Origin: JAGXQV01 sp964451375
GTDB lineage: Bacteria > Pseudomonadota > Gammaproteobacteria > Burkholderiales > Sulfuricellaceae
Length of the DNA: 64,000 nucleotides
Reading direction: 5' to 3'
Assembly (NCBI GenBank): GCA_964451375.1
Contig: CAYVIN010000012.1
Coordinates: 1 to 64,000 of the forward strand
Part shown: piece after piece, positions 17,092-26,612 of the stretch
Position numbering within the stretch: position 1 is the first letter of the stretch
Layout of the letters: the number at the start of each line of letters is the position of its first letter
Made by a program: the position numbers and the translations under genes
The notes under the pieces: generated by a model
Told to the model about the DNA's origin: nothing
Databases searched by the model: none
Seen by the model: the letters and a program-made list of their open reading frames with translations, nothing else

Positions 17092-18717
17092 TCAACGCAC
17101 CTGATTAAGCAGCGCCGCGCCCTGCGTCACAATCCGCTCTCCGGCTTGCAAGCCTTCGGGAATCGCGAGGCGGGCGGCGTCCAGCGTCTGGGTGCGGATG
17201 CGGCGCGGCACGAAGCGCTCAGCCGAGACGTGCAGCCATACGAAAGTGTCGCTGCCGGTGTTGCGCACCACGGCGTCGCGCGGCGCCGCCACGGCGTTCA
17301 CCCGGCGATTGGTGGCGACTGCCACCCGCACCGGCTGGGCGACGTTGAGCGCCGGTAGCGGCGGGACGATGCGAAATTGCAAAGGCAGGGCGTGTTCGCG
17401 CAGTTGTGCGCCACTGCCCAGGTAAACCAGGCGGAACGCCGCGCCATCCGCACCGGCGGCGCTGGCGGAGGCGATCTGGGCGGGCAGGGCGGGATCGTAG
17501 GCGATGGCTTCGACCCACAGTTTGTCGGGGTTGACGATCTCGAAGAGGGTTTCGCGGGCCTCGACCACTTGGCCGACGCTCACGTTGACCGTGCTGATCA
17601 CCCCGCTTACCGGGGCGCGCAGGGCTTCACGGGCATTCAGCGCGCCGCTCAGGGCGGCCTTGCGTTCGTCCAGGCTGCGCAGTTCGGAACGGGCGGTGTC
17701 CAGTTCGCGTTGCGGGGTGACGCCTTCCAGTTGGGTCAGGCGCGCCACGCGCTTTTCGGCAAGGTCGCGCTGGGCGGCGATGTCGGCGAGTTGGGACTGG
17801 CTGCCGCCACGCTCCAGGCTGCTCGCAACCGGTGCGAGCCAGGCGAGAACCTCGCCTTTTGCAACTTTTTTGCCCAGATGCGGCAAACCTTGCGCCCCGG
17901 TTTCGATGCGCCCGGATTGGGAGGATTGCACCCGCCCGCTGAAACTCGGGTCGGCGATCACATGGCCGTTGAGTTCGACGCTGTAGGGATGCTCGCCGAG
18001 CGTGGCGATTTCGGTGCGGATGCCCCAGGTGCGCTGGGCGTTTTTGGGGACGTAGACGCTGCCGTCGGCGAGCCGGGTGGGCTGGCCGGTGGCGGGGGGA
18101 TGGGGCGCATCGCCGTGATCCTCGCCGCCGTGGCCGTATGCCTCGGGCAAGTCAACCAATGTGGCGGGTAGCGCCAGAATCAGTAACGGTAGCAACAGCA
18201 AGCCAGTCTTCCTGCGGCGTGCCGCCAAGTGCGCGACTGCGGCGGCAATCAGCAAAGCCAGCAGGCCTGCCCCGCCATACAGCAGCGAGCGGGATTCGCC
18301 AACGCCGGTCTGTGCCACAGCCGGGGGGGCGACTTCCAGCGCTCCGATCAGCAAGTCGTCGAGGTCGCCCGCCTGTACCGTGACCACCAGTTCGTGTTTG
18401 CCGGGCTGCGCCAGCCAGGGTGCAGCGACGCCATAACTGCCGTCGGGACGCAAGACAGCGGCGGCTTTTTGATTGTCGCCCTCGATTTCGATCCTGGCGT
18501 CGAGTACCGGCTGGTTGGTGGCGTAGCGGTCAAGATAAAGCGACAGGGTGTCGCCGTGTAATTCACCGACCAGTTCCAGGTCGGGCGATTTGGCTTCGAA
18601 GCGCGGATGCCCGGCAACCGGCGCCCGGACTGCTGCGCCGTCGCCGTGATCCTCGCCGCCGTGGGCGAAGGTCAGAAGCGGCAGGAACAGCAGGAATAAC
18701 GTGGTCAGTAATTTCAT
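17092..18717 (-). CDS. Periplasmic adaptor of the RND pump, with an extra N-terminal unit
   Basis: The 541-residue membrane-fusion protein links the pump to the outer-membrane factor. Residues from about 200 form the adaptor: a lipoyl-like/hairpin part (GRIETGAQGLPHLGKKVAKGEVLAWL ... helical hairpin ... APVSGVISTVNVSVGQVVEA) and a C-terminal beta domain. Unusually, the first 200 residues contain a signal peptide, HGGEDHGD, a beta domain, a membrane span (LLYGGAGLLALLIAAAVAHL), a second hydrophobic stretch and a second HGGEDHGD. This looks like two secreted proteins fused. The His/Asp clusters may bind metal. It overlaps the outer-membrane factor gene by 4 bases. Confidence 0.85.
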   Translation of the reverse strand: MKLLTTLFLLFLPLLTFAHGGEDHGDGAAVRAPVAGHPRFEAKSPDLELVGELHGDTLSLYLDRYATNQPVLDARIEIEGDNQKAAAVLRPDGSYGVAAPWLAQPGKHELVVTVQAGDLDDLLIGALEVAPPAVAQTGVGESRSLLYGGAGLLALLIAAAVAHLAARRRKTGLLLLPLLILALPATLVDLPEAYGHGGEDHGDAPHPPATGQPTRLADGSVYVPKNAQRTWGIRTEIATLGEHPYSVELNGHVIADPSFSGRVQSSQSGRIETGAQGLPHLGKKVAKGEVLAWLAPVASSLERGGSQSQLADIAAQRDLAEKRVARLTQLEGVTPQRELDTARSELRSLDERKAALSGALNAREALRAPVSGVISTVNVSVGQVVEARETLFEIVNPDKLWVEAIAYDPALPAQIASASAAGADGAAFRLVYLGSGAQLREHALPLQFRIVPPLPALNVAQPVRVAVATNRRVNAVAAPRDAVVRNTGSDTFVWLHVSAERFVPRRIRTQTLDAARLAIPEGLQAGERIVTQGAALLNQVR

Positions 18718-19898
18718 GGCAGGACTCCTTGCGCCTGATTGAGGCGCGCTTTGGCTTGGGCGAGGCCGTTGCGCCGCAGCACCAGATTCAATTCGCTTTC
18801 CAGATGGGCGGAGCGGGTTTTGAGCAGGTTGAACAAGCTGGTTTCGCCTAGATCGAAGGCTTTTTGCAGCCAGTTGAGGTTTTCCAGCGCCAGGTCGCGT
18901 TGGGTGGCGGCCAGATCGAGCAAGGTTTGAGCGGCGGCCAGATTGGCGCGGGTGCGTTCAACTTCTGCCGCCACCCGGGCGCGGCTCAAGGCCGCTTCGC
19001 TTTCGGCGCGGATCAGTTCGCGGTTGGCGGCGGCCAGCAAGGGGCGATTGCGCGCCTCGGTCGCCAGCGGCAGGCGCAGGCGCACTCCGACGCTGTCCAC
19101 ATAAGCGGAGTTTTCGGAACTCCGCTCGCTGCGGGTGAAAAGCGCCAGTTCCGGCGTGGCGCGCGGGGTCTCCCGCACCAGATCCAGGCGCGCCCGGCTC
19201 AGGGCGACGCTGTGCCGCGCTGCCGCCAGAGTCGGGTGATCGTCGAGTGCAACCGCCTGCACCGGCGATTCCTCCTCGTTTTCCGGCGGGTTAAGCGATC
19301 CGGTCAGCACTTGCCAGGCGCGTAGCGTTTCGCTTACCCGAGCGTCGCGTTCCAGCAGTGCGGCGCGCGCCGCCAGGGTTTCGTGGCGCGCCAGATTGAG
19401 ATCAAGACGCGCCAGATCACCTGCCGCAACCCGCCGCTGGACGCTGCTTTCCAGTGCGGCGGCGCTGTCCAGGCGTTCCCGCGCCAGACGCGCTGCGCTG
19501 AGGGCGAGCCGCCAGTTCCACAGGGCTTCGCGTAATTCACCGGCCAGAGCCAGACGCAAGGCGGCGCGCGCCGCCGTGTTTTCCCCGGCGGCGGTTTCGC
19601 CGAGGCGCTGGCTGGCGGCGCGTTCGCCGGGTTGCCAAAGGGGCAGCCCCAGTTCCATTTCCCATTCACGCTGGCCGCGCCGCGCGTTGAACTGGTCGCC
19701 GCGTTCGGAAAAACTGAGGGCTGGCGCAGCCGGGGTCAGCGATGCAGCAGCGTCGCGTTGCCCCTGGATTTCGGCCTCGCCACCGAGCAAGACCTGCGCT
19801 TGCGGGGCGCGTTGCCAGGCCAGATCAAGCGCCTCGTGCAGGCTGACGGCGTAAACAGGCTGTGACACGAGCAGCCCGATTAACAGCAGGTAATACAT
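18714..19898 (-). CDS. Outer-membrane efflux factor (TolC/CusC/CzcC family)
   Basis: A 394-residue TolC-family channel subunit. It has a signal peptide (MYYLLLIGLLVSQPVYA), SLHEALDLAWQRAPQ at the start of the first repeat, and two helical repeats rich in Ala, Arg and Glu, ending FDLGETSLFNLLKTRSAHLESE. The length suits the short CzcC type. The ATG at 19898 has GGAAGG upstream; the open frame extends further but without a signal peptide. It is followed by adaptor and pump in overlapping order. Confidence 0.85.
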   Translation of the reverse strand: MYYLLLIGLLVSQPVYAVSLHEALDLAWQRAPQAQVLLGGEAEIQGQRDAAASLTPAAPALSFSERGDQFNARRGQREWEMELGLPLWQPGERAASQRLGETAAGENTAARAALRLALAGELREALWNWRLALSAARLARERLDSAAALESSVQRRVAAGDLARLDLNLARHETLAARAALLERDARVSETLRAWQVLTGSLNPPENEEESPVQAVALDDHPTLAAARHSVALSRARLDLVRETPRATPELALFTRSERSSENSAYVDSVGVRLRLPLATEARNRPLLAAANRELIRAESEAALSRARVAAEVERTRANLAAAQTLLDLAATQRDLALENLNWLQKAFDLGETSLFNLLKTRSAHLESELNLVLRRNGLAQAKARLNQAQGVLP

Positions 19899-20014
19899 GG
19901 CTTTTCCTTCCCGATTGAGCAGACGGGGAAAAGTACACGGAACCGAACAGCCGGTTCTCAGCACGACCTGAGAGGCCGTGCTGACGGAACAACGGTTCAG
20001 CAATCAGGGAAAAA

Positions 20015-20401
20015 TCAGGAGAGCGGGAATAGGGGAGGGCGTTTCGGCAATTCAGGGTAGAACGATGACAAGTGCAAGGCCGGCGTCGGGTAGAGAGCCG
20101 GGCGTCCGCCGGAAAACAGCGCGAGCGGCGCGGTGGATGGCGTGGAGACGCTGCACAGCGGGCAATGGCTGCAATCGCTCCCGGCGCTGTGCGGGGCAGG
20201 GGATGATCCATGTTCAGTCGCGCTCTGATCACCATGCGGGCAGCAATCGTGCCCCTCCGCCGCCATGTCGCTGTATTGATCCATCGCCTGTGCGGCAATG
20301 GCATCCTGATGCGCAGCCGCCTTGACCTGCATGGCGACACCTTGCAGAGGGATGCAGACCATCAGGAAAAACAGGAGGAATTTGCTCAGGAATTGCGACA
20401 T
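20015..20401 (-). CDS. Small secreted His/Cys protein, DUF2946-like
   Basis: The 128-residue protein has a hydrophobic signal (FLLFFLMVCIPLQGVA), then GHDCCPHGDQ and SDCSHCPLC, a spacing of His and Cys pairs seen in DUF2946-like proteins that precede copper or cobalt-zinc efflux operons. It is the first gene of the leftward metal cluster, 116 bases before the outer-membrane factor. A role as periplasmic metal binder or sensor is plausible and unproven. Confidence 0.65.
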   Translation of the reverse strand: MSQFLSKFLLFFLMVCIPLQGVAMQVKAAAHQDAIAAQAMDQYSDMAAEGHDCCPHGDQSATEHGSSPAPHSAGSDCSHCPLCSVSTPSTAPLALFSGGRPALYPTPALHLSSFYPELPKRPPLFPLS

Positions 20402-20560
20402 GGCCCGATTCTAATCCCGGCCTTACGCGAAAGGCAAGCTGCGATGATTAGCATTGAGTGGGGGGAGTGGTCGCAAACCAAATGTCCAAACCTGATTATT
20501 AATCACTTTCGTCCCCAACCCCGTGTTTGAACATGACTAGTCGGCTAACCCGGGAGTGCT

Positions 20561-20600
20561 TATAAAAACCGGAGAAACCCGGCTAAACCCGGTTTCCTCC
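20561..20600 (-). terminator. Terminator of the hydrogenase-signalling operon
   Basis: On the minus strand GGAGGAAACC pairs with GGTTTCTCC across a short loop and is followed directly by GGTTTTTATA. It lies 20 bases after the stop of the last kinase gene and fits a rho-independent terminator. Confidence 0.65.
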
Positions 20601-20620
20601 GCAGCGGCTGCTGAAAAACA

Positions 20621-22666
20621 TCACCCGTTAGCGATGGGAACCGAGAAGTAGAACGTGCTGCCCTTGCCTGCTTCCGATTCCAGCCAGATTTCGCCGCCGT
20701 GGTGGTGGATGATCTGCTTGCAGATGGACAGGCCGAGGCCGGTGCCCTGGGGTTTGTCGGTGAGGGTGTTGCCGATCTGGCGGAATTTCTCGAATACTTC
20801 GTCCTGATGTTCCGCCGGGATGCCGCTGCCGGTGTCGGCCACTGAAAATATCATCTTGCCGTCGCGTTGCGCCGCACGGAGGGTGACGCCGCCGCTGCGG
20901 GTGAATTTTACGGCGTTGGAAATGAGGTTGATCAATACCTGAAGCAGGCGGTTTTCGTCGCCGATGATGGTGGGCAGTTCAGCGGAGGCCTGGATATCCA
21001 GCGCGAGGCCTTTCTGTTCCGCGAGGGTGGCGCTGACGGTTTTTGCGCGTTGCAGCAGGCGGGCCGGTTCGAGCGCGGTGTTTTGCCATTCCACCTTGCC
21101 GGCTTCGAGTTTGGCGCTGTCCAGCACGTCGTTGATGAGCAGGGTGAGGCGCTCGCTTTCGCTGACCATGATGCCGAGGTTGTCGTGTACCTGCGCCATG
21201 ACGCGGGTGGTTTTGTCGTCGCCGGCGACTTTGGGAAAGATCGTGTCGTCGAGTTTTTTCCTGACCAGCTTGGCGAAACCGACGATGGAGGTCATCGGGG
21301 TGCGGAGTTCGTGGGAAACCGTGGAAATGAAATCGGACTTGAGCTGGTCGAGTTCCTTGAGTTCTTCGTTGGCTTTTTCGAGTTCGGCGGTGCGTTCCGC
21401 GACTTTGGCGTCGAGGTGCTGGATGCTGTCATGGAGACGATCCACCATGCCGTTGAAGGCGGTGGCGACGACCCCGATTTCATCGTCGCGCTGCACGGCG
21501 CAACGCGCTTCGAGGTCGCCGTTTTCGATGCGTGTCGCGGTCAGACTGAGTTTTTTCAGCGGATCGACGAGTTTTTTGACGAATAGATAGGCCAGCACGA
21601 TGGAGAGCAGCAGGGTGACGGCAAAGATGATCAGCATCCGGTTTCTCAGGATACGCGCCGATTCGTCGAGTTCGTCCACATACACGGAAGTGCCGATATA
21701 CCAGTCGAAGGGCTGAAAGTAACGCACCCAGGAAATTTTGTCATAGGCGTAGTGGTTGGGGTCGGAAGGGCTGTCCCATTTGTAGCGCAGCCCTTCGGAT
21801 TTGTCTGCCGCCGCCATCAGCAGGGGGGCGAGCGGCTTGCCGGTGACGGGATCGACCTGACCGGTCAGGTATTTGTTGAGCAGGTTGGAATTCGGATGAA
21901 TATGCACATAACCGCTGCTGTCGAAAATGTAGACGTAGCCGGTTTTGGCGAGGCGGGTATTGTGCAACTGGCGGCGTAATTCCTCGATGGCGGCGCTGCG
22001 TTTCGCCTGGAAGGCGGCTTCAATATCGTCAATGTAAACGCCGGTGCCGATGACCAGTTGGAAATACGGGAGATGTTTGTAGTAGGTGAGTTTCTCGATG
22101 GGCTGCGCTTCCCCGAGGCGTCGCCACCAGTAGGAGTAATACCCTTCCTGGTCGGCCAGTGCGCCTGCCACCATGGGCGGCACGATCAGGCTGCCGCGTG
22201 TGTCGCGTTTTTGCGAAAAATCGGCGTTGTTGAGTTGTGGGTCGGGGTGCGACACCAGCACCGAGTGATAATCGGAGGCCCACACATAGTCGTTGTGGCC
22301 GTACTGGATCTGCCGCAGTTCGTCGAGCAACATCCGCTTGGCTTGTGCGCGGCTGAGTTTGCCGCCGCGAACCTGATTATCCAGCGCTTTGGCCCGTGAT
22401 TCGGCGACTTCCACGATATTGCGCAGTTCCACCTTGCGGGCTTGCAGGATGATTTCCCGGTTGTTTTTGAGGTCGCGCTGGATGAGTTCGACCATCCCGT
22501 AAACATCGTTGAGTATGGTGCGTGCGGTTTGTTCTTCCATACGTTCCACGGTGGTCTGGATGAACGGCACGGAAAGCAGATACATGGCGCTGAAAAGGGT
22601 CAATACGGCCAGCGCAGTGGTCGAAAAAACCCGCAGAAAAAGACTCGAACTGAACAGTTTTTTCAT
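20621..22666 (-). CDS. Membrane histidine kinase with tandem Cache domains
   Basis: A 681-residue sensor kinase. After an N-terminal span (VFSTTALAVLTLFSAMYLL) comes a periplasmic region with two Cache_2-type units (QYGHNDYVWASDYHSVLVSHPDP and KTGYVYIFDSSGYVHIHPN), each with the WYIGTSVYV or LVIGTGVYI end motif. A second span, HAMP (LVDPLKKLSLTATRIENGDLEAR), a coiled coil, HisKA (FISTVSHELRTPMTSIVGF) and HATPase (NLISNAVKF, DTGSGIP, GTGLGLSI) follow. Such sensors usually bind small carboxylates. It overlaps the HD-GYP gene by 4 bases and is last in the hydrogenase operon. Confidence 0.9.
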   Translation of the reverse strand: MKKLFSSSLFLRVFSTTALAVLTLFSAMYLLSVPFIQTTVERMEEQTARTILNDVYGMVELIQRDLKNNREIILQARKVELRNIVEVAESRAKALDNQVRGGKLSRAQAKRMLLDELRQIQYGHNDYVWASDYHSVLVSHPDPQLNNADFSQKRDTRGSLIVPPMVAGALADQEGYYSYWWRRLGEAQPIEKLTYYKHLPYFQLVIGTGVYIDDIEAAFQAKRSAAIEELRRQLHNTRLAKTGYVYIFDSSGYVHIHPNSNLLNKYLTGQVDPVTGKPLAPLLMAAADKSEGLRYKWDSPSDPNHYAYDKISWVRYFQPFDWYIGTSVYVDELDESARILRNRMLIIFAVTLLLSIVLAYLFVKKLVDPLKKLSLTATRIENGDLEARCAVQRDDEIGVVATAFNGMVDRLHDSIQHLDAKVAERTAELEKANEELKELDQLKSDFISTVSHELRTPMTSIVGFAKLVRKKLDDTIFPKVAGDDKTTRVMAQVHDNLGIMVSESERLTLLINDVLDSAKLEAGKVEWQNTALEPARLLQRAKTVSATLAEQKGLALDIQASAELPTIIGDENRLLQVLINLISNAVKFTRSGGVTLRAAQRDGKMIFSVADTGSGIPAEHQDEVFEKFRQIGNTLTDKPQGTGLGLSICKQIIHHHGGEIWLESEAGKGSTFYFSVPIANG

Positions 22667-24498
22667 ATGTGGCGGCCTTCCTGCCCCAGGTAGCGGGCCA
22701 CGTCTATGCTGTCGATCTGCTCCGGTGAGAGGTGTTTTTGCGCGTAGGCAAGATGTATCCCGCGCGCCAAAAACAGGTCGAAAAGGTCGCCGTCGATGTG
22801 TTCGTCGAGTTTCATGCGGTGCATGACCTTGATGGCCCAGCTCAATGTGCCGGCCTTGCGGTAGGGGCGATCCGGCGCGGTGAGCGCTTCGAAAATGTCG
22901 GCAATCGCCATGATGCGGGCGGGAATCGACAGTTGCTCGCGCTTGAGGCCACTTGGATAGCCGCTGCCGTCGAGCCGTTCATGGTGCCCGCCGGCGTATT
23001 CGGGAACGTGGCGCAGCCCTCTGGGAAAGGGAATTTGCGAGAGCATGTTGATGGTATGCACCGCATGATTCTCGATGATCTTGCGTTCTTCAGGGTTGAG
23101 GGTGCCGCGCGGGGTGCAGAGATTGTAGGCTTCATCGGGGCTGAGCATGGGATGTTCGACGCCCCTGCCGTCGCGCCAGGTTTTTGCGGCGATGGCCTGG
23201 ATACGCCGGACGTGTTCCGGGGAGATGAATTCGCCGCCCTGGTTGCATTTTTCGAGAAAGGCAAAATCGTCATCCAATTGACGCAGGCGCGCCTGATAAA
23301 TGTTTTGCACTGTGGCGCTGTCTGCGCCGGCGGCGAGCGCTTGCTGTAGCGCGAGTTGGGCGTCGCGGCGGAGGATTTCGAAGCGTAGTGCGACCAGTTC
23401 GATGCGATCGTGAATGGCGTCGAGTTTGGCGGCTTTGTCGATCACCCATTCGGGCGTGACCACCTTGCCGCAGTCGTGCAGCATGGCGGCGATTTCCAGC
23501 GTGTTGCGTTCGTCCTCGTCGAAGCGATAACCGGCAAACGGGCCGTAATCCGCCCGATCCGCCTGTTCCGCGATCATCACGGCGATTTCCGGCACCCGCC
23601 GACAATGCCCGGCGGTATAGGGTGATTTGGCGTCGATGGCGGTGGCGATGACCTTGACGAAGGCCTGGAACATGATTTCCTGGGCGGCGTAGAGCTGGGC
23701 GTTGCGCAGCGCGGTGGCGGCGACCGAAACCAGGGTTTGGGCGCGCTTCAGGTTGGCCGCCGTGTAACCGTCCGGGCGGCGCGAGGCGAGCACCAGCATT
23801 CCCAGATTTTCGTCATGGGCGATCAGGGGCAGCCACAGCAGGGATTGGAAAATCGCGCCGGACTGCGCCCACAGCGGCGCGTCCGCGAGGCAATTGATGA
23901 TGTCGCCGTGGGGGCGCTCCACCATGTCGGCGTATAGCGGGCTGCCGCGAAACACCTCAAAAAGGGCGGCGGCGTTTTCCCCGAAACTTTCAATCAGGCT
24001 ATGGCTGCCACTGTCGGCGCACAGGAATACCGCGCCGAAATCCGTTGCGTCCTTGCGCCCGCCGAACTCCTTGAGGAGTGCGGCGGCCACCGCAGCGGGC
24101 TTGAGAGAGCGGTTGAGGTCGTTCACGGCGCGTTGCATCAGCGCCATTTCGCGGTAACTTTCCAGGGTTTCCTGAGTCACCGAGTAACGGGCGTGTTCGG
24201 CGCGGAGGACACCTTCCAGCGTATGGACGAGGAATTGCCCGAGGCTATCTGCGCTTGCAGCGGCGTCGGGCGGCAGATCGAGGAGCAGGTATCCCCATTC
24301 GGCGTCTTCCAGACGCAGGGGGAAAGCCCGTATCCCCGCAGTCTGGTCGTTTAATTCGGCAGCGCCTTCGCCCAGCGCCGCAATCGTTGCGCCAGCCAGA
24401 ATCACGGCGGCGCGCGATGAGGGCGGCAGCAGGGGCTGCGCCAGTTCGAGTTGACGGCGCACCCAGGCGGGTTTGAGATAGTGCGCCGGTTTACTCAT
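22663..24498 (-). CDS. GAF plus HD-GYP c-di-GMP phosphodiesterase
   Basis: A soluble 611-residue protein. An N-terminal GAF-like sensor region (about residues 90-290) precedes an HD-GYP domain with AMLHDCGKVVTPEWV, then HHERLDGSGYPSGL and MAIADIFEALTAPDRPYR. The metal-binding HD and GYP residues are all present, so c-di-GMP hydrolysis is likely. An insertion of about 100 residues separates the HD and GYP parts. The true start is ATG 24498, overlapping the receiver gene by 4 bases. Coupled translation with a CheY-like protein suggests it acts downstream of phosphotransfer. Confidence 0.88.
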   Translation of the reverse strand: MSKPAHYLKPAWVRRQLELAQPLLPPSSRAAVILAGATIAALGEGAAELNDQTAGIRAFPLRLEDAEWGYLLLDLPPDAAASADSLGQFLVHTLEGVLRAEHARYSVTQETLESYREMALMQRAVNDLNRSLKPAAVAAALLKEFGGRKDATDFGAVFLCADSGSHSLIESFGENAAALFEVFRGSPLYADMVERPHGDIINCLADAPLWAQSGAIFQSLLWLPLIAHDENLGMLVLASRRPDGYTAANLKRAQTLVSVAATALRNAQLYAAQEIMFQAFVKVIATAIDAKSPYTAGHCRRVPEIAVMIAEQADRADYGPFAGYRFDEDERNTLEIAAMLHDCGKVVTPEWVIDKAAKLDAIHDRIELVALRFEILRRDAQLALQQALAAGADSATVQNIYQARLRQLDDDFAFLEKCNQGGEFISPEHVRRIQAIAAKTWRDGRGVEHPMLSPDEAYNLCTPRGTLNPEERKIIENHAVHTINMLSQIPFPRGLRHVPEYAGGHHERLDGSGYPSGLKREQLSIPARIMAIADIFEALTAPDRPYRKAGTLSWAIKVMHRMKLDEHIDGDLFDLFLARGIHLAYAQKHLSPEQIDSIDVARYLGQEGRHI

Positions 24499-24878
24499 GG
24501 GGTTTGCAGGATGGTGCGGGCGAGTTCGAGAATTTCGTCGGGGTCGAAGGGTTTGGTGACGAAATGGTGCGCACCGACATCCAGCCCGTGAACACGATCC
24601 GATTCCTGGCCCTTGGCGGTCAGCATCACCACCGTGGTGCCGTTCAATTCGGGGTTTTTGCGGACGGCGGCGCACACGTCATAGCCGTTCAAAAGCGGCA
24701 TCATGACATCCAGAAAAACCAGACGGGGTTTTTCGCGCTCGATCAGCGCCAGCCCTTCTGCACCGTTGCCGGCCATCAGGATTTCCGGCTCGTCGTCGAG
24801 GTCTTCCAGGGTCTGTTCAAGCAGGGCGCGGATGTGGACTTCGTCATCGACGATGGCAATTTTGGCTTTTTCGGACAT
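24495..24878 (-). CDS. Single-domain CheY-like response regulator
   Basis: The 127-residue receiver has the acidic pair VDDE, phospho-acceptor Asp in LVFLDVMMPLLNGYD, Thr in VVMLTAKGQ and Lys in VTKPFDPDE. There is no output domain, so it acts by protein interaction, for instance with the HD-GYP protein whose gene overlaps it or as a phosphorelay carrier between the two kinases. It begins 15 bases after the hybrid kinase gene. Confidence 0.93.
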   Translation of the reverse strand: MSEKAKIAIVDDEVHIRALLEQTLEDLDDEPEILMAGNGAEGLALIEREKPRLVFLDVMMPLLNGYDVCAAVRKNPELNGTTVVMLTAKGQESDRVHGLDVGAHHFVTKPFDPDEILELARTILQTP

Positions 24879-24893
24879 ATCGTTTCTTTCGTT

Positions 24894-26612
24894 CTAAAGC
24901 ATCTGATTGGGGGAGAGATTCAGGGCGGAAAGTTTGTCCGCTTGAACCGGCAAAATCATGACCTCCAGGGATGGCGTACCTTGCAGCAGGTTGAGGTCAA
25001 CCTTGCCGAGCAAATGGGTGGGAACCACCACCATGCCCTGAAATCCCTGGCGGATGCGGGCCGGTAATTCCTCCAGCGGGCAGAAGGCGACTTCGCATTG
25101 AGCGCTGAAGCCGTTCGGCGCGACCGGCGGCGCTTCACCGGCATCATGCAGGATCAGAAAATGCAGGGTCGCGCTGCCGGATGGCGCGCCGCCGCCCAGC
25201 AGGAGGCGGATGTTGTCGAGAAAACGCGGCTCATTGATGGGTTTACACATCGCCAGGTCGCCGCCCGCCTTTTCCCAGCCGGGAATCGCCGAAACCACCA
25301 TGATCGGGATGTGTTGCAACGCCGGGTCGGCGCGCAGGCGGGTAATGGCGGTATGCCCGTCCATAACCGGCATGGCGAGATCCATGGTGATCAGCGCGGG
25401 ATGATATTCACTGGCGGCGCTTAGCGCGGCTTCGCCGTTTTCCGCTGCAATGACCTGATAACCCTGCTCCTGGAGTAATTGCGAAAGATAGCCACGCACT
25501 CCAGGGTCGTCGTCCACCACCAGGACGCTGGATTTTTCGCTGGGGGCGGGGATTTCTCCGTCGTTCGGCCCGCCCGCCGCGTTTCGCGATGGGGTATTGC
25601 CTGGGGTGAGCGTGGCGGTGTCGAGCAGGCCGCCTTGCACAACCGGCAGAGTGAGGGTGAAAACGCTGCCTTTTCCCTGTTCCGATGTGGCGCGGATCTG
25701 CCCGCCGTGACGGGCGACGATTTCCCGCGAAATCGCCAGTCCCAGCCCGGTGCCTTTGGGGCGTTCGGAAAGGGTGTCGCCTTGCTGCGATTGCTGGAAT
25801 TTGTCGAATATCGCTTCGGCGTCTTCCGGCGGGAAGCCGATCCCGGAGTCATGGACTTCAATCTGCAACAATTTGTCGGCGTTGAGGAACGCCTTGATCC
25901 TGACCTCGCCGCGTTCAGTGAACTTGGCGGCGTTGTTGAGCAAGTTGACCAACACCTGCAACATCCGGTCGGCGTCGCCGATGAAGGCCGGCAATCCCTC
26001 CTGAACCTCAACTTTCAGCGCTACATCGGGTTTCAGGTCGAACATGCCGTGTACGGCATTGACCGCGTCGCCGATAAATACGTCGGGCTGGATCGGCGTG
26101 TCGCGCCAATCGATGCGCCCCGCCTCGATTTTGGCGAGATCGAGAACGTCGTTGATGAGGCGTGTGAGGCGTTCGGACTCCTTGAGGATGATTTCCAGAT
26201 TGTCGCGGATGCGCCGGGATTTTTTTTGCAGCACACCGTCTTGTTCGGCCAGGGGGGCGAAGCTGCGCGCGAATTCGCGGTCGATGAGGCTGGCGAAGCC
26301 GCGTATCGAGGTGAGCGGAGTGCGTAACTCGTGAGATACGGAAGAAAGAAAGTCCGATTTCATCTGATCAAGTTTTTGCAGACGATCATTGGCCTCGCCG
26401 AGTTCCGCGTTGCTGGCGGTCAGGCTGGCGCTGGTTGCCTGGAGGCGAGTCAAAATCACATCGGCTTTTTCAAATTGCTCGACGACCAGGTGTGCGGTGA
26501 TTTCCGCCGCTTCGCGCGCGACCCGGATTTCTTCGCGCAACAGGCGATTCTCGGTCTCCAGTTCGGCGAGCCGCTGGTTGCTGTAAGGGGACTGGGCGTC
26601 AGTGGTTTCCAT
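24894..26612 (-). CDS. Soluble hybrid histidine kinase with receiver
   Basis: A 572-residue protein without membrane spans. Residues 15-85 are coiled coil, HisKA follows (FLSSVSHELRTPLTS, His-94), then HATPase (LNNAAKF, GTGLGLAI), a receiver (VLVVDDDPGVRG, MDLAMPVMDG, VVSAIPGW) and about 110 C-terminal residues that I do not recognise. In the receiver the usual Lys motif reads AMCKPINEP. No PAS or GAF sensor is seen, so input probably comes by contact with a partner; the hydrogenase encoded upstream is the obvious candidate. Its start overlaps the protease gene by 14 bases. Confidence 0.88.
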   Translation of the reverse strand: METTDAQSPYSNQRLAELETENRLLREEIRVAREAAEITAHLVVEQFEKADVILTRLQATSASLTASNAELGEANDRLQKLDQMKSDFLSSVSHELRTPLTSIRGFASLIDREFARSFAPLAEQDGVLQKKSRRIRDNLEIILKESERLTRLINDVLDLAKIEAGRIDWRDTPIQPDVFIGDAVNAVHGMFDLKPDVALKVEVQEGLPAFIGDADRMLQVLVNLLNNAAKFTERGEVRIKAFLNADKLLQIEVHDSGIGFPPEDAEAIFDKFQQSQQGDTLSERPKGTGLGLAISREIVARHGGQIRATSEQGKGSVFTLTLPVVQGGLLDTATLTPGNTPSRNAAGGPNDGEIPAPSEKSSVLVVDDDPGVRGYLSQLLQEQGYQVIAAENGEAALSAASEYHPALITMDLAMPVMDGHTAITRLRADPALQHIPIMVVSAIPGWEKAGGDLAMCKPINEPRFLDNIRLLLGGGAPSGSATLHFLILHDAGEAPPVAPNGFSAQCEVAFCPLEELPARIRQGFQGMVVVPTHLLGKVDLNLLQGTPSLEVMILPVQADKLSALNLSPNQML

